A DNA stretch of 64,000 nucleotides from Spirochaetota bacterium (GTDB lineage: Bacteria; Spirochaetota; UBA12135; COTS27; JAFLEE01), in contig JAFLEE010000004.1 of NCBI GenBank assembly GCA_017302015.1, positions 1 through 64,000 of the forward strand, in the 5' to 3' direction. The notes below the pieces were generated by a model. The model saw nothing but the letters and a program-made list of their open reading frames with translations, searched no databases and was not told the DNA's origin. Positions 41,768 through 50,640 of this stretch are shown one piece after another. Position 1 is the stretch's first letter, and every line of letters starts with the position of its first letter. The translations under genes and the position numbers were made by a program.

Positions 41768-42543
41768 GGGAGGAGCCGCCTGGAGAGATAAAGGCCGAAA
41801 TGCCAGGTGAGGGGAAGCCCGAGGGGATCGGGAAAAAGTTCCTTCCAGCGCGTTTCGAGTTTGCGCACCAGGCCCGGAGTGAGGTGGCCCTCCATCCCGG
41901 TGATGGCCCCGAGATCGCGGAGTTTCCCCAGGAGGGGGAGGAGGGCGGGGAAGCGCTCCACCTCCCGATGCTCCGCGCAGAATACCTGGGAGAGGCGCGC
42001 CGAGGCGATCCAATCCAATAGGGTCGCTCCCGCTCGGAACCCGGGCCGGGGAAGGAGCCGAACCCCGCAGGCCCCGAAGACGGAAACGAGTTCTTGGCAG
42101 GTGCCTTCGAGGAAGGCCCCGAGGGCGAAATAGCCCCCGGCGCGCAGGCTTTCGCGCACGCGAGCGGCGACGGCGGCCCCATCGGCGCTCCATTGGAGGG
42201 CCATGTTCGAGTAGACGAGATCCCAGCGGTCCGTGGCCCACCAAGCCGGGTCGTCCATATCTTCCTGAAGGAAGGTCGCGTTTTGGAGGCCGGTATTCGC
42301 CTTGGCCGCCGCGAGCATGCCCTCGGCGAGATCCACCGCTGTCAGGGCGCACTGCGGCCAGCGCGCGCGCATGCCGGCGCTGTGCTCCCCGTCGCCGCAG
42401 CCGAGGTCGAGGACGCCCCGGGGGGCGAAATCCTTCGGGAGTAGATTGAGGAGGGCTTCGCCGGCCTTGCGTTGGATCTCCGAGGCTTTCGCATAGCTTC
42501 GGGCCGCCCGGCCGAATTGGCGCGCGATGCGGGCCTTATTCAT
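41764..42543 (-). CDS. bioC: Malonyl-[ACP] O-methyltransferase
   Basis: 259 residues. A class I SAM methyltransferase with the SAM-binding VLDLGCGDGEHS (44-55) and an N-terminal IARQFGRAARSYAKASEIQRKAG that is typical of BioC. BioC methylates malonyl-ACP so that it can enter fatty acid synthesis as a disguised starter for pimelate. Context supports the call: it overlaps bioD by 4 bp and the upstream alpha/beta hydrolase by 4 bp (42540-42543). Confidence 0.93.
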   Translation of the reverse strand: MNKARIARQFGRAARSYAKASEIQRKAGEALLNLLPKDFAPRGVLDLGCGDGEHSAGMRARWPQCALTAVDLAEGMLAAAKANTGLQNATFLQEDMDDPAWWATDRWDLVYSNMALQWSADGAAVAARVRESLRAGGYFALGAFLEGTCQELVSVFGACGVRLLPRPGFRAGATLLDWIASARLSQVFCAEHREVERFPALLPLLGKLRDLGAITGMEGHLTPGLVRKLETRWKELFPDPLGLPLTWHFGLYLSRRLLP

Positions 42544-43208
42544 GGAAGACCCGCCAGGGCCCCTCGGATGATTTGGGCGAGTTCGTCCACATGGGAAAGC
42601 GGCAGGGCATGGCCGGCGCCCCGAATTTCGTGGAGGATGCAGGAGGTCGCGCGGGAAAAGGCGCGGGCGCCCTCCACGGGGAGGATCCGGTCAAGGGTGC
42701 CCTGCACGAGATGGACGGGCACGGGGGGCGCCTTCCCGCCCAGATCCGCGGCGAGCAGAAGGTCGAGGGCCCCGGAAAGTCGATGAGTCTGCGGCGTTTC
42801 CGCCGGGAAGGGGGAGGGCACGGGCAGGGGTTTGAAGCAGCGCCTGCGGAACTCGGTGAGGACGGCCTGCCCGTCGCGGCCCAGATCTCTTTTCATTTCT
42901 ACGATCGTCTCCCGAGGGGCTCCGCTGGGATTGGCGGGGGACCGGATGAAGGTCTGGGCAAGCCCGCAAAAGACGCCGCCGGCGACCCCGGGCGAGGACA
43001 AATGGGGATAGAGGCAGAAGGCGCCCAGGGAAAACCCCAAAAGCAAAAAGGGCTCCCCAAGGGCGGAATGCCGGGGGATTTCATTCGCGGCATCCAGTGG
43101 ATCGATCGCTTGGAGCCCATGGGGGGCCAGGCGTGAAGCGAGGGGATCCCAGAGACTCCCATCGAAGGACCAACCGGTGGCGGCGAGAATTTTCACGGAA
43201 GGAACCAT
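42540..43208 (-). CDS. BioH-like alpha/beta hydrolase (probable pimeloyl-ACP methyl esterase)
   Basis: 222 residues from the ATG at 43208. An alpha/beta hydrolase with the N-terminal GWSFDGSLW like BioH, nucleophile GFSLGA (Ser60), a GTLDRILPVEG acid-loop Asp and a late GAGHALPLSH histidine. It overlaps bioC by an ATGA junction, so it very probably cleaves the pimeloyl-ACP methyl ester made through BioC. It is too diverged to say which named esterase class (BioH, BioG, BioV) it belongs to. Alternative starts at 43220 or a GTG at 43196 change only the first residues. Confidence 0.78.
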   Translation of the reverse strand: MVPSVKILAATGWSFDGSLWDPLASRLAPHGLQAIDPLDAANEIPRHSALGEPFLLLGFSLGAFCLYPHLSSPGVAGGVFCGLAQTFIRSPANPSGAPRETIVEMKRDLGRDGQAVLTEFRRRCFKPLPVPSPFPAETPQTHRLSGALDLLLAADLGGKAPPVPVHLVQGTLDRILPVEGARAFSRATSCILHEIRGAGHALPLSHVDELAQIIRGALAGLP

Positions 43209-43320
43209 CTCCGGGGGCATGGTTGGAGGAAGGCGGGACGCATACGGCGATGAACTTGTAACATGAAGCGGGAGAGAAACCGTCCCTATTAACGAAACCA
43301 TTAACTTGGTATCATCAACC

Positions 43321-44709
43321 ATGGCCGGTTTAGACAGCGAAATCCTCCCCTTCGGGGTGTTCACCCTCGACAAGAAATTCCGCATCTGCGAATGGAACCC
43401 GGCCCTGGAGGCGATCTCGGGCTTCTCGAGATCCGAGATGCAGGGCAAATCCTGGCAGGAACTCGTCTTCCACAATCCGGGGGAGCGCGAGAAGCGCTTG
43501 TCCTTGGCCGATTGCCTGCAAAATCTCGAGGGCGGCCTCGTCCAAAAAAACGCCGAGCTCAAGACGAAGGAAGGGGCCTATCGCCTGGTCTTCCTCAGCG
43601 TACGCCTGGTCGAGCGGGAAGACGCCTGGGTCATCGCCGCCCTCTCCGACCTTTCCCGCACGGTCTCCTGCGACCAATTGGTGGCGAGCGAGTTGGAGGG
43701 GAAGAGCGCGGAGGGCGCCTGGGGCCTGGTGGGCCGCAGCGCGCCCATGCGCGACCTCGCCCGCCTCATCGAACTCACGGCCGAGAGCGACGCCACGGCC
43801 CTCATCCAAGGGGAGACGGGCACGGGGAAGGAATTGGTGGCCGCGGCCATCCACCACCTTTCGCGCCGCCGGGGGAAACCCTTCCTGAGGGTCAATTGCG
43901 CGGCCCTCTCCGAGACCCTCCTGGAGAGCGAACTTTTCGGCCACGCCAAGGGCGCCTTCACCGGGGCCTTGCGCGACAAGGCGGGATACTTCGAGGCCGC
44001 AGAAGGGGGAACGCTCTTTTTGGATGAGGTGGGGGAGATCAGCCCGCTCCTGCAGGTGCGCCTCCTTCGGGTGCTGCAGGAACGCACGGTCACCCGGGTG
44101 GGCGAGCATCGGGAGCGGAAGATCGACCTGCGCCTCCTGGTGGCCACCAATCGCGATCTGCGCTCCCTGGTGCGCCAGGGTACTTTTCGCGAAGACCTCT
44201 ACTACCGGCTCAACGTCATCCCCGTACCCGTCCCCCCGCTGCGCGAAAGGCCGGGCGACGTCATTCTCCTCACGGAGCATTTCGTGCGCCGCCTCAACGG
44301 GCGCACCGGAAAGAGCATCCGGGGGTTCACGGAGGCGGCCCGGCGCGTGCTCCTTTCGTACTGCTGGCCGGGGAACGTGCGCGAGGTCGAGAATTGCCTC
44401 GAGCACGCCTTCGTCGTCTGCGACCGCGACCTCATCGACCTGGCCGATTTTCCACATGAGATCCGGGAAGCCGCCTCCCGGGAGGGGCTTTGCGATGGGC
44501 TTCGTTTGAAGATCTCGCCGCTTGTGGGGAACGGAACCCCGGAAGCCGGCGGCTCATGGAAGAAATCCACGGGGCGCCTCGCCATCACCGCGGGCGAGTT
44601 ATCCGCCCTCCTTTCCAAAAACGGCGGCCACCGGGCCCGCACCGCCCGGGAATTGGGCATCTCGACGGTGGCCCTGTGGAAGAAGATGAAGAAGTTCGGG
44701 ATCTCCTGA
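43321..44709 (+). CDS. PAS-AAA+-Fis sigma-54 transcription activator
   Basis: 462 residues. A single PAS domain (5-115) senses the signal. The AAA+ domain has Walker A GETGTGKE (164-171), the sigma-54 contact loop GAFTGA (211-216), Walker B TLFLDE (231-236) and an arginine-finger segment FREDLYYRL. A Fis-type helix-turn-helix closes the protein (about 425-455, RTARELGISTVALWKKMK). There is no receiver domain, so it is not a classic response regulator. The intact GAFTGA loop indicates it still drives sigma-54 promoters. It is divergent from the biotin genes; targets are unknown. Confidence 0.93.
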   Translation: MAGLDSEILPFGVFTLDKKFRICEWNPALEAISGFSRSEMQGKSWQELVFHNPGEREKRLSLADCLQNLEGGLVQKNAELKTKEGAYRLVFLSVRLVEREDAWVIAALSDLSRTVSCDQLVASELEGKSAEGAWGLVGRSAPMRDLARLIELTAESDATALIQGETGTGKELVAAAIHHLSRRRGKPFLRVNCAALSETLLESELFGHAKGAFTGALRDKAGYFEAAEGGTLFLDEVGEISPLLQVRLLRVLQERTVTRVGEHRERKIDLRLLVATNRDLRSLVRQGTFREDLYYRLNVIPVPVPPLRERPGDVILLTEHFVRRLNGRTGKSIRGFTEAARRVLLSYCWPGNVREVENCLEHAFVVCDRDLIDLADFPHEIREAASREGLCDGLRLKISPLVGNGTPEAGGSWKKSTGRLAITAGELSALLSKNGGHRARTARELGISTVALWKKMKKFGIS

Positions 44710-44746
44710 CGCCCCGCGCGGGGCACCGCTCGTGGGGATCGGCCCC

Positions 44747-45724
44747 CTAGCGGGCGGGAGCCGCTTCGATCACGGCGAAATGGGGCAACCCATAGACGCC
44801 CGAGGCATCCATGCCGCCATGGGCGGGGATATTGACAAGGCCTTTTGGGAAACGGCGGCGGTAGATGAAGTCGGATTGGGTGAAGGTTCCATCCGTGGTC
44901 CAGGTGGCGGTCTGGGGGGTCTTCTCCCATTCGGGGCCCGGGTTCGCCTTGCCGCGGTCATGGACGAACAGGAAAACCATGACCTCTTGCTCCACAGTGA
45001 ACGAATAGGCAACTCCGGGTTTGGCGCGATCCCCGCGCTTCACCGACACGGCGCTTAGTCCGAGGAGGGAAGGGGGAAGGACCGTGAAGGAAAGCCCTTC
45101 TGCGGTGCGGGTCGTGGCCTTGCTGAGGCGGGTGCTCACAAAGCCGACCGTGGCGGCTTCGGCGCCGGGCTTGATGGCCACCAGGGGGGTGCCTTCGGCC
45201 TTGGCGGGGCCGGCTTGGGGAGCGGGCGCCGCGGCTGCACCGGGAGCCTCGAGGATCACGAGGTGGGGGAGCCCGAAAAAGCCGTTGCCATCATTGCCGT
45301 CATGGCCGGGGATGGAAACCAGTCCCTTCGGAAACACGCGGGAATACAGGTCGTCGACGTAATCGCCCCCATTGGGGTTCTTCCATCCCAGGGTGAGGGC
45401 GCTTTTCTGCCACTCGGCGGGGAGCTTCACGCTGCCGCGCCGGTGCACCGAGATCCAAACCCGGGCATCGGCTTCGAGGCGGAACGACCAGGCCGGGGCC
45501 GCCTTGGATCCCTCCCCGCGGTCGACGAGGATGCAGGTCTTATCGGAGAGCGCCGGGGGCAGGGAGGTGATCGTGTTTTGGCCGTTGACCCGCATCCCGC
45601 CGATGGCGAGTTTGCCCACCTTGGCGTTGAGGGCCGCGGGGAGATCCTTGGGGACCAACGCCTGGGCTGGCAGAAGGGCGATGGCGAAAAGGGGGAGGAG
45701 GAGGAAACGGGCCAAGTAAGGCAT
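44747..45724 (-). CDS. Secreted protein with two tandem homologous domains
   Basis: 325 residues. A signal peptide spans 1-23 (FLLLPLFAIALLPAQAL). Two copies of one domain of about 130 residues follow, separated by an Ala/Pro-rich linker. Each contains a beta pattern ending in RVFPKGLVSIPGHDGNDGNGFFGLPHLVILEA and RRFPKGLVNIPAHGGMDASGVYGLPHFAVIEA respectively. The duplicated core (FPKGLV.IP.H.G...G.GLPH) suggests a carbohydrate-binding or cell-surface module. AGGAG lies about 7 nt before the ATG. It is divergent from the GH3 gene. Confidence 0.82.
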   Translation of the reverse strand: MPYLARFLLLPLFAIALLPAQALVPKDLPAALNAKVGKLAIGGMRVNGQNTITSLPPALSDKTCILVDRGEGSKAAPAWSFRLEADARVWISVHRRGSVKLPAEWQKSALTLGWKNPNGGDYVDDLYSRVFPKGLVSIPGHDGNDGNGFFGLPHLVILEAPGAAAAPAPQAGPAKAEGTPLVAIKPGAEAATVGFVSTRLSKATTRTAEGLSFTVLPPSLLGLSAVSVKRGDRAKPGVAYSFTVEQEVMVFLFVHDRGKANPGPEWEKTPQTATWTTDGTFTQSDFIYRRRFPKGLVNIPAHGGMDASGVYGLPHFAVIEAAPAR

Positions 45725-45866
45725 AAATAACTCCTTGCTATTGGAGCAATTTTAACATCGCGGGATCTGATTCGAACAAAAGAATTTTAGGAGAATCCAT
45801 CCCAAAGTATCGGGGAATCCCCGCGGGTGCAACCGGGGAGCCGATGGTAAAACTCGTTCCCATCCC

Positions 45867-47552
45867 ATGAGATTTCTTCCCTCCTTATTCCTGGCTTGCC
45901 TCGGGTTGGCCTCCGCGTTCGCCGCGCCCCGGCTCCCGGCGCTTCGGGCCACCCCCGGCCTTCCCCTCCTCGACCCAGTGCGCATGGATTTCAAGGCCGA
46001 GTTGGCCTTGCGCGCCGCCCTCGACCGGATGGACGTGGAGGATCTCTGCGGGCAGGTGCTCATGATCGATGTGGTGGGCACGCGCTTGGGGGACGGCATG
46101 CGCTCCCTCATGGAAACGGTCCGACCCGGGGGAGTGCTGCTCTTCGACTACAACATCGATTCCCCGCTGGGGCTATTCAGGCTTACGGGCGAACTGAAGG
46201 CCTGGTGCTCCAATCGCCAGATGCCGGCGCCGGTCTTCGCCATCGACCAGGAAGGGGGGCCGATCTCGCGGCTCACCTCGAAGCGGGGTTTCCTGCCCTA
46301 TCCCTCGCCCATGGCCATGGCGGCGTGCGGCGACGAGGCGCTCTTCACCGCCCTGGTGGCCACCATGGCCCGGGAGATCCGCGGCGCGGGGATCGACTTG
46401 GACCTGGCCCCCGTCTTGGACGTCATCGGCCCGAAGAGTTCATCCGTCCTCGGGATCCGCGCCTTCGGCGACCGGCCACGGGCGGTAGCGCGCTGGGGGG
46501 AACTCTGGGTGCGCGCCATGGCATCGGGGGGCGTGGCCAGCGCCGCCAAGCATTTCCCGGGCCACGGCGGAGCCTCCCAGGATTCCCACCTCGACCTGCC
46601 CGATGTGCGGGACGAGCGGGCCACCCTCATCACCCGGGACCTCGTGCCCTTCCTCGCGGCCATGAGGTCGGGGTGCGAGGCCTTCCTCTCGGCCCACGTC
46701 TTCTACCGGGAATTGGAGCCGGAGTCGGGTCGGCCGGCGACCCTCTCGGCCCATATCCTCCACGGCCTCCTGCGCCAGCAGATGTTCTTCGACGGGCTCC
46801 TCATCACCGATTCCATGGTGATGGGGGCCATCGCACGGCACCGGGAACCGGCCGAGGCGGTGCGCGAGGCCCTCGCGGCGGGGGCGGATTTCGCCCTGGT
46901 GCCCGACTCGCCCCAGCGGCTTATGGAACTCCACGCGGGGCTCGTGGAAATGGCCCGTAAAGACGTCGACTTTCGGGCGATCGTGGCGAGGGCCGCCGAG
47001 CGCATCCTCGCCTGGAAGTTCCGCCAGGCCCACCGCCGCCCCCCGTCCACCCCCCTCTCCTCCCGGGATTGGGAGGAAGGAAGGCGCCTGAGCGAGACGG
47101 TCTCCCGCCGGTCCATCGCCGCCCTTGGGAATCGCGGCTTCGACCTGCGGGGGGACCGGGGGCTCGTGGTGGAAATCCCCCAAGCCAGGGGCCTGATCGA
47201 GGCCGTGGGCTGCCAAGGGGCTGTGATCGCGACCGAGCCTTCCCCGGCCGACTTCGACGGGCTCCTTCGCCGCGCCCGGGAGGCCCCCTGGTTATGCGTG
47301 GTGTACCAACAGGACGAGCGGGCCCCCTGGGCCGCCGCTCTGGCGCGCTCCCTCTTGGCGGCCCAGGGCGAAGCGGTCCTCGTTCTCACGGGGCTCCCGT
47401 GGGAGAAGGGCGACCTCGCGGTATCCCGCACCCTCTATACCTTCGGGTGGACTCCCTGGACGGCCTCCCAATTGGCCAAGATTTTAAGGGGGGAGGAGAC
47501 GGCGCAGGGGGTGATGCCGGTGGAGGCGGAAGCTCGCGATCGGGCCCCCTAG
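45867..47552 (+). CDS. GH3-family beta-N-acetylglucosaminidase, NagZ-like, exported
   Basis: 561 residues. A signal peptide spans 1-20 (MRFLPSLFLACLGLASAFAA). The GH3 TIM barrel shows the NagZ type: AIDQEGGPISRL, KHFPGHGGASQDSH with the His241-Asp239 general acid dyad, and nucleophile Asp315 in LLITDSMVMGAI. It should hydrolyse N-acetylglucosaminides, for peptidoglycan turnover or chitin breakdown. About 170 residues follow the barrel as a second domain that single-domain NagZ enzymes lack. Its TAG stop shares a CTAG tetranucleotide with the stop of the convergent URO-D-like gene. Confidence 0.9.
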   Translation: MRFLPSLFLACLGLASAFAAPRLPALRATPGLPLLDPVRMDFKAELALRAALDRMDVEDLCGQVLMIDVVGTRLGDGMRSLMETVRPGGVLLFDYNIDSPLGLFRLTGELKAWCSNRQMPAPVFAIDQEGGPISRLTSKRGFLPYPSPMAMAACGDEALFTALVATMAREIRGAGIDLDLAPVLDVIGPKSSSVLGIRAFGDRPRAVARWGELWVRAMASGGVASAAKHFPGHGGASQDSHLDLPDVRDERATLITRDLVPFLAAMRSGCEAFLSAHVFYRELEPESGRPATLSAHILHGLLRQQMFFDGLLITDSMVMGAIARHREPAEAVREALAAGADFALVPDSPQRLMELHAGLVEMARKDVDFRAIVARAAERILAWKFRQAHRRPPSTPLSSRDWEEGRRLSETVSRRSIAALGNRGFDLRGDRGLVVEIPQARGLIEAVGCQGAVIATEPSPADFDGLLRRAREAPWLCVVYQQDERAPWAAALARSLLAAQGEAVLVLTGLPWEKGDLAVSRTLYTFGWTPWTASQLAKILRGEETAQGVMPVEAEARDRAP

Positions 47553-48694
47553 ACCGCGCCCTCCCGCTCGAGGAGCTCCCAGACCCGCGCCACATAGTGG
47601 CGGTAATTGGCCAGGGGGGTTCCGGCGGGCACGCGATGGTCGAGGCCGATGGTGAAACCGCCGCTTCGGATGAGGGGGGGCAATTTGGCCTCCAGTTCCC
47701 GGTCGATGGCGCCGAAGTCCTTCATGATCGCGTATTTATCGATGCCGCCCTCGAAGGCCAGGGCCGTGCCGTACTCCTTGCGCAGGGCGGCCACGTCCAT
47801 TCCCGCGGCCGGTTCGCAGGGGGAGAAGAGGTTGATCCCCGCCTCGATCAGCGGCTTCAGGATGGGCCGGCAATCGCCGTCGCTGTCGATGAAAAAAAGC
47901 CGGGCCCCCCTGCCGCGCGCCAGGTCCCAGAGGCGGCGGTACTGGGGACGGAGGAACGCATCGACCTGCTTCGGTCCCCACATGGGGCCGCCCTTCCCCG
48001 CCATGTCTTCGTGGACGACGAGCATGTCGATGGGGGAGCGGGCGGTGGCCCGGTCGATGACGGCGTAGGCGGTATCGAAGATCGTCTCGAGCATCTCGCC
48101 GAGGAGCGCGGGATCCTCGTAGGGGAGGACGGCGGCGAGTTCGTCCCCGCAGAGGAGGCGCACCTCGTCGAAGGCCCCGGGGATGCCCGCGGTGATGACG
48201 CGCCCCTGGCGGCGTTGCGCCTCCACCTCGGCGGGGACGAGGCGGGCGGTGCGGTCGGGATGGTCGGCGTAGCGCGCCTTCAATTTTTCCCAGCCTGCGC
48301 GGTCTTCCACCGGATGCTCCAGGGGGAGGGGGAGCGTGCTGCTCTTCTTGAAGATCTTGGAGAGGGTCCCGCGTTCGTCCCGGAAGAGGAGATGGTCGGG
48401 GGATTCTTCGATGAGCGAACTTTCGTCCGGCCCCCGCCAACCGGTTTGGATGGGCAGGCCGAAGGTGCAGGCCTGGCGGAAGCGGAAGGCCTTCCACGAG
48501 AGCTCGTCGGCCGTGGCGCCTTGGGCCCGCCACTCGTCCCGCAGGCCGACGAGGGGCCCGAAAATTTCCTTGAAGAGCGCCGTTCCCGGGCGCTTGAAGC
48601 CCATGATCTCGAGGTACTCCTCCCGGCTGGCGGTCTGTTCCCGGTGGATCGCCAGGTCGCGATGGCCGGCCATCACCTGGTGCATGATGCTCAT
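47549..48694 (-). CDS. URO-D/methyltransferase-like protein
   Basis: 381 residues. The fold-level resemblance is to uroporphyrinogen decarboxylase and corrinoid-dependent methyltransferases (MtaA/CmuA group): IDMLVVHEDMAGKGGPMW, RLFFIDSDGDCRPILKPLIEAGINLFSPCEPAAGMD, FEGGIDKYAI and GFTIGLDHRVP. Such non-haem relatives often sit in sugar or methyl catabolic clusters, so URO-D activity is not claimed. The ATG at 48694 has GGAGG 4-5 nt upstream. It is divergent from an AraC regulator, a likely controller. Confidence 0.82.
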   Translation of the reverse strand: MSIMHQVMAGHRDLAIHREQTASREEYLEIMGFKRPGTALFKEIFGPLVGLRDEWRAQGATADELSWKAFRFRQACTFGLPIQTGWRGPDESSLIEESPDHLLFRDERGTLSKIFKKSSTLPLPLEHPVEDRAGWEKLKARYADHPDRTARLVPAEVEAQRRQGRVITAGIPGAFDEVRLLCGDELAAVLPYEDPALLGEMLETIFDTAYAVIDRATARSPIDMLVVHEDMAGKGGPMWGPKQVDAFLRPQYRRLWDLARGRGARLFFIDSDGDCRPILKPLIEAGINLFSPCEPAAGMDVAALRKEYGTALAFEGGIDKYAIMKDFGAIDRELEAKLPPLIRSGGFTIGLDHRVPAGTPLANYRHYVARVWELLEREGAV

Positions 48695-48746
48695 GGTCCC
48701 TCCATAAAGAATCTCTGGGGTCGCGACGGAAGTCATCCGGGCGCCC

Positions 48747-48767
48747 CGATCCTCCCCAAAAGGATCG
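48747..48767. promoter_or_regulatory. Perfect 7-7-7 dyad in a divergent intergenic region
   Basis: CGATCCT (48747-48753) and AGGATCG (48761-48767) are separated by 7 bp. The site lies between the divergent URO-D-like and AraC genes, where an operator for both is expected. The binding factor is unknown. Confidence 0.35.
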
Positions 48768-48841
48768 GCCTCGGGAGGCAGGACGGCCATGGACGAGGGG
48801 GGAATTCCCATGGATAAAACGCGAAAGCGTTCCCGATCCCG

Positions 48842-49663
48842 ATGGCAAAATCCCCCATGCCTTCCCTCTTAAGCCGTTTGGACGGCGGCGCCCTCGACTT
48901 GAAACTCGCCCCGGGGGTTTTCTTTGGGCCGGTGTCGCCGGATTGGAGCATCGAGTCGCGCTTCTTCTCCGACCACGATTTCTTCTACTGTCTCGACGGC
49001 GAGGCCGAGTTCCGGTGCGGGAAAGAAACCGCCCTCCTCTCGCCGGGGCGGGCTTGCCTGGTGCGGGGAGGGCAGACTCTTTCGGCGCGCCATACCTCCA
49101 AGGGGCGATTTCGGGTGTTCGCCCAGCATTTCGACCTGCGGCTTTGGGGAAGGGAAGACCTCATCTCGCTCTTGGATTTCTCCTTTGATGCCGCGCTCCC
49201 CCACCGGGAATGGTATGAGGTCTGGACCCAGCGCATGGCCGAGATGTCGCAGGCGGGGAATCGGGGGGTCCAGCGCCAAGCCCTCTTCCTTCCCATGCTC
49301 TTGGATTTTCTGGGGGCCGCTTGGGTGGCGGACCGGACGGTGTCCCCCGAGACCCGCGTTCTCCAGGCCGTGGAAGAGGCGCTTCGGGAGGGGTTTCACC
49401 GCGACGACGCCTTGAAGCGGGCCCTCTCCAAGGCGGCCTGGGATTCCCCGTATACTTCTCGACTCTTCGCCCGCCGCTACGGGGCCACGCCCAAGCAATA
49501 CCTCATCCGTTTGCGCCTGGAACGGGCCCGAGAACTCCTGGAGTCGGGGATGCCGGTGAAGGAGGTCGCCCACGCCTGCGGGTTCACCGACGAACTTTAT
49601 TTTAGCCGCCTCTTCCGCAAGAAAGACGGGCGGCCGCCGACGGCCCACCGAAGCCTTTGGTGA
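48842..49663 (+). CDS. AraC-family transcription regulator
   Basis: 273 residues. The N-terminal cupin-like effector domain (about 20-130) contains FFYCLDGEAEFRCGKE. Two helix-turn-helices occupy 190-270, with the family's ELLESGMPVKEVAHACGFTDELYFSRLFRKKDG. It probably controls the adjacent carbohydrate genes (URO-D-like gene divergent, dienelactone hydrolase and TIM-barrel hydrolase downstream). The start may be 48842 or the in-frame ATG at 48857; neither has a strong ribosome site. Confidence 0.88.
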   Translation: MAKSPMPSLLSRLDGGALDLKLAPGVFFGPVSPDWSIESRFFSDHDFFYCLDGEAEFRCGKETALLSPGRACLVRGGQTLSARHTSKGRFRVFAQHFDLRLWGREDLISLLDFSFDAALPHREWYEVWTQRMAEMSQAGNRGVQRQALFLPMLLDFLGAAWVADRTVSPETRVLQAVEEALREGFHRDDALKRALSKAAWDSPYTSRLFARRYGATPKQYLIRLRLERARELLESGMPVKEVAHACGFTDELYFSRLFRKKDGRPPTAHRSLW

Positions 49664-49782
49664 GACGGCGCCGGCCATCCGTCGACGAGAAAAGCTCGAT
49701 GAGCGCGCCGGGGGAGCCGGGCCGGGAACCGCCCTTGCCCGCGGACAGGAATCCCGCTAGTTTTTAGGGAATGAGGTTCAAC

Positions 49783-50559
49783 ATGAAACGACTTCTAATC
49801 CCCTTGCTCTTCGCCCTTCCCCTAGCCCTCCCCGCCGAGGTCAGCGTCAAGACCCTCGCCTATCCCATCGGAAAAGATAAGGCCGTGGGCGAAGGCCTTC
49901 TCGCCCTCGACGGCGCCAAGGCCGGAAAGCGTCCGGGGATCCTCGTGGTCCACGCGTGGATGGGGATCGACGAACACGTCCAAGAAGTGATCCGCCGCTT
50001 GGCCGCCGACGGATATGTGGCCTTCGCCGCCGACATCTACGGAAAGGGCGTCAGGCCCGCCGACCCCAAGGAGGCGGGGGCCCAGGCGGGGAAGTACAAG
50101 GCCGACCGGGCGCTGCTTCGCGAGCGGGTCAACGCCGGGCTGGCCCAATTGAAGGCCGATGCGCGCGTCGACGCGAAGAAGATCGTGGCCATCGGCTACT
50201 GCTTCGGCGGCACGACGGTGCTGGAATTGGCCCGCAGCGGGGCCGACCTCGCCGGGGTCGTCTCGTTCCATGGCGGCCTCGATAGCCCCGCGCCCGCCGA
50301 CGGCAAGAACATCAAGGCCAAGGTGCTGGTGCTCCACGGCGCGGACGATCCGGCGGTGAAAGCGGAAGATCTGGCGGCCTTCCAGCGGGAACTTCGGGAG
50401 GCGAAGGTGGATTGGCAGCAGGTTTCCTACGGGGGGGCCGTGCACGCCTTCACCCAGAAGAGCGCCAATCGGCCCGGCATGGCCCTCTATGACGCGAGCG
50501 CGGATAGGCGTTCGTGGGCCCACTTCAAGGGCTTCCTGGCGGAATGTTTCCAACCCTGA
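49783..50559 (+). CDS. Dienelactone hydrolase-family protein, exported
   Basis: 258 residues. A signal peptide spans 1-18 (LLIPLLFALPLALPAE). The alpha/beta hydrolase triad is complete: Cys140 in GYCFGG, Asp189 in HGADDP and His221 in GGAVHAF. The Cys nucleophile is typical of dienelactone hydrolase relatives; true chlorocatechol metabolism is not implied. The start at 49783 was chosen over 49771 because GAGG sits 6 nt upstream and the signal peptide begins at MKRLL. It is followed by the TIM-barrel hydrolase gene. Confidence 0.87.
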   Translation: MKRLLIPLLFALPLALPAEVSVKTLAYPIGKDKAVGEGLLALDGAKAGKRPGILVVHAWMGIDEHVQEVIRRLAADGYVAFAADIYGKGVRPADPKEAGAQAGKYKADRALLRERVNAGLAQLKADARVDAKKIVAIGYCFGGTTVLELARSGADLAGVVSFHGGLDSPAPADGKNIKAKVLVLHGADDPAVKAEDLAAFQRELREAKVDWQQVSYGGAVHAFTQKSANRPGMALYDASADRRSWAHFKGFLAECFQP

Positions 50560-50640
50560 TCCCCGGCCGGGGGTAGGCTCCCCGGTGGACGGGTTTGTCC
50601 TATAATCCATCCACGATCCATCCCCCGACCGGAGGCTCCC

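Noticed and set aside
41768-42352. Long N-terminal extension of bioD
   Set aside because: It is an alternate frame of bioC; BioD begins with its P-loop just after 41767.
43209-43562. N-terminal extension of the BioH-like gene
   Set aside because: It runs antisense through the sigma-54 activator's first codons and does not look like protein; the hydrolase fold begins at 43208.
44712-44725. Palindrome GCCCCGCGCGGGGC between convergent genes
   Set aside because: Only a 4-base loop is possible and no T-run follows; not supported as a terminator.
47549-48694. Uroporphyrinogen decarboxylase (hemE) assignment
   Set aside because: Only the fold-level pattern matches; it sits in a sugar-type neighbourhood with no haem genes nearby.
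48695-48811. N-terminal extension of the URO-D-like protein
   Set aside because: The ATG at 48694 has an excellent ribosome site, and the extension lies in the divergent promoter region.
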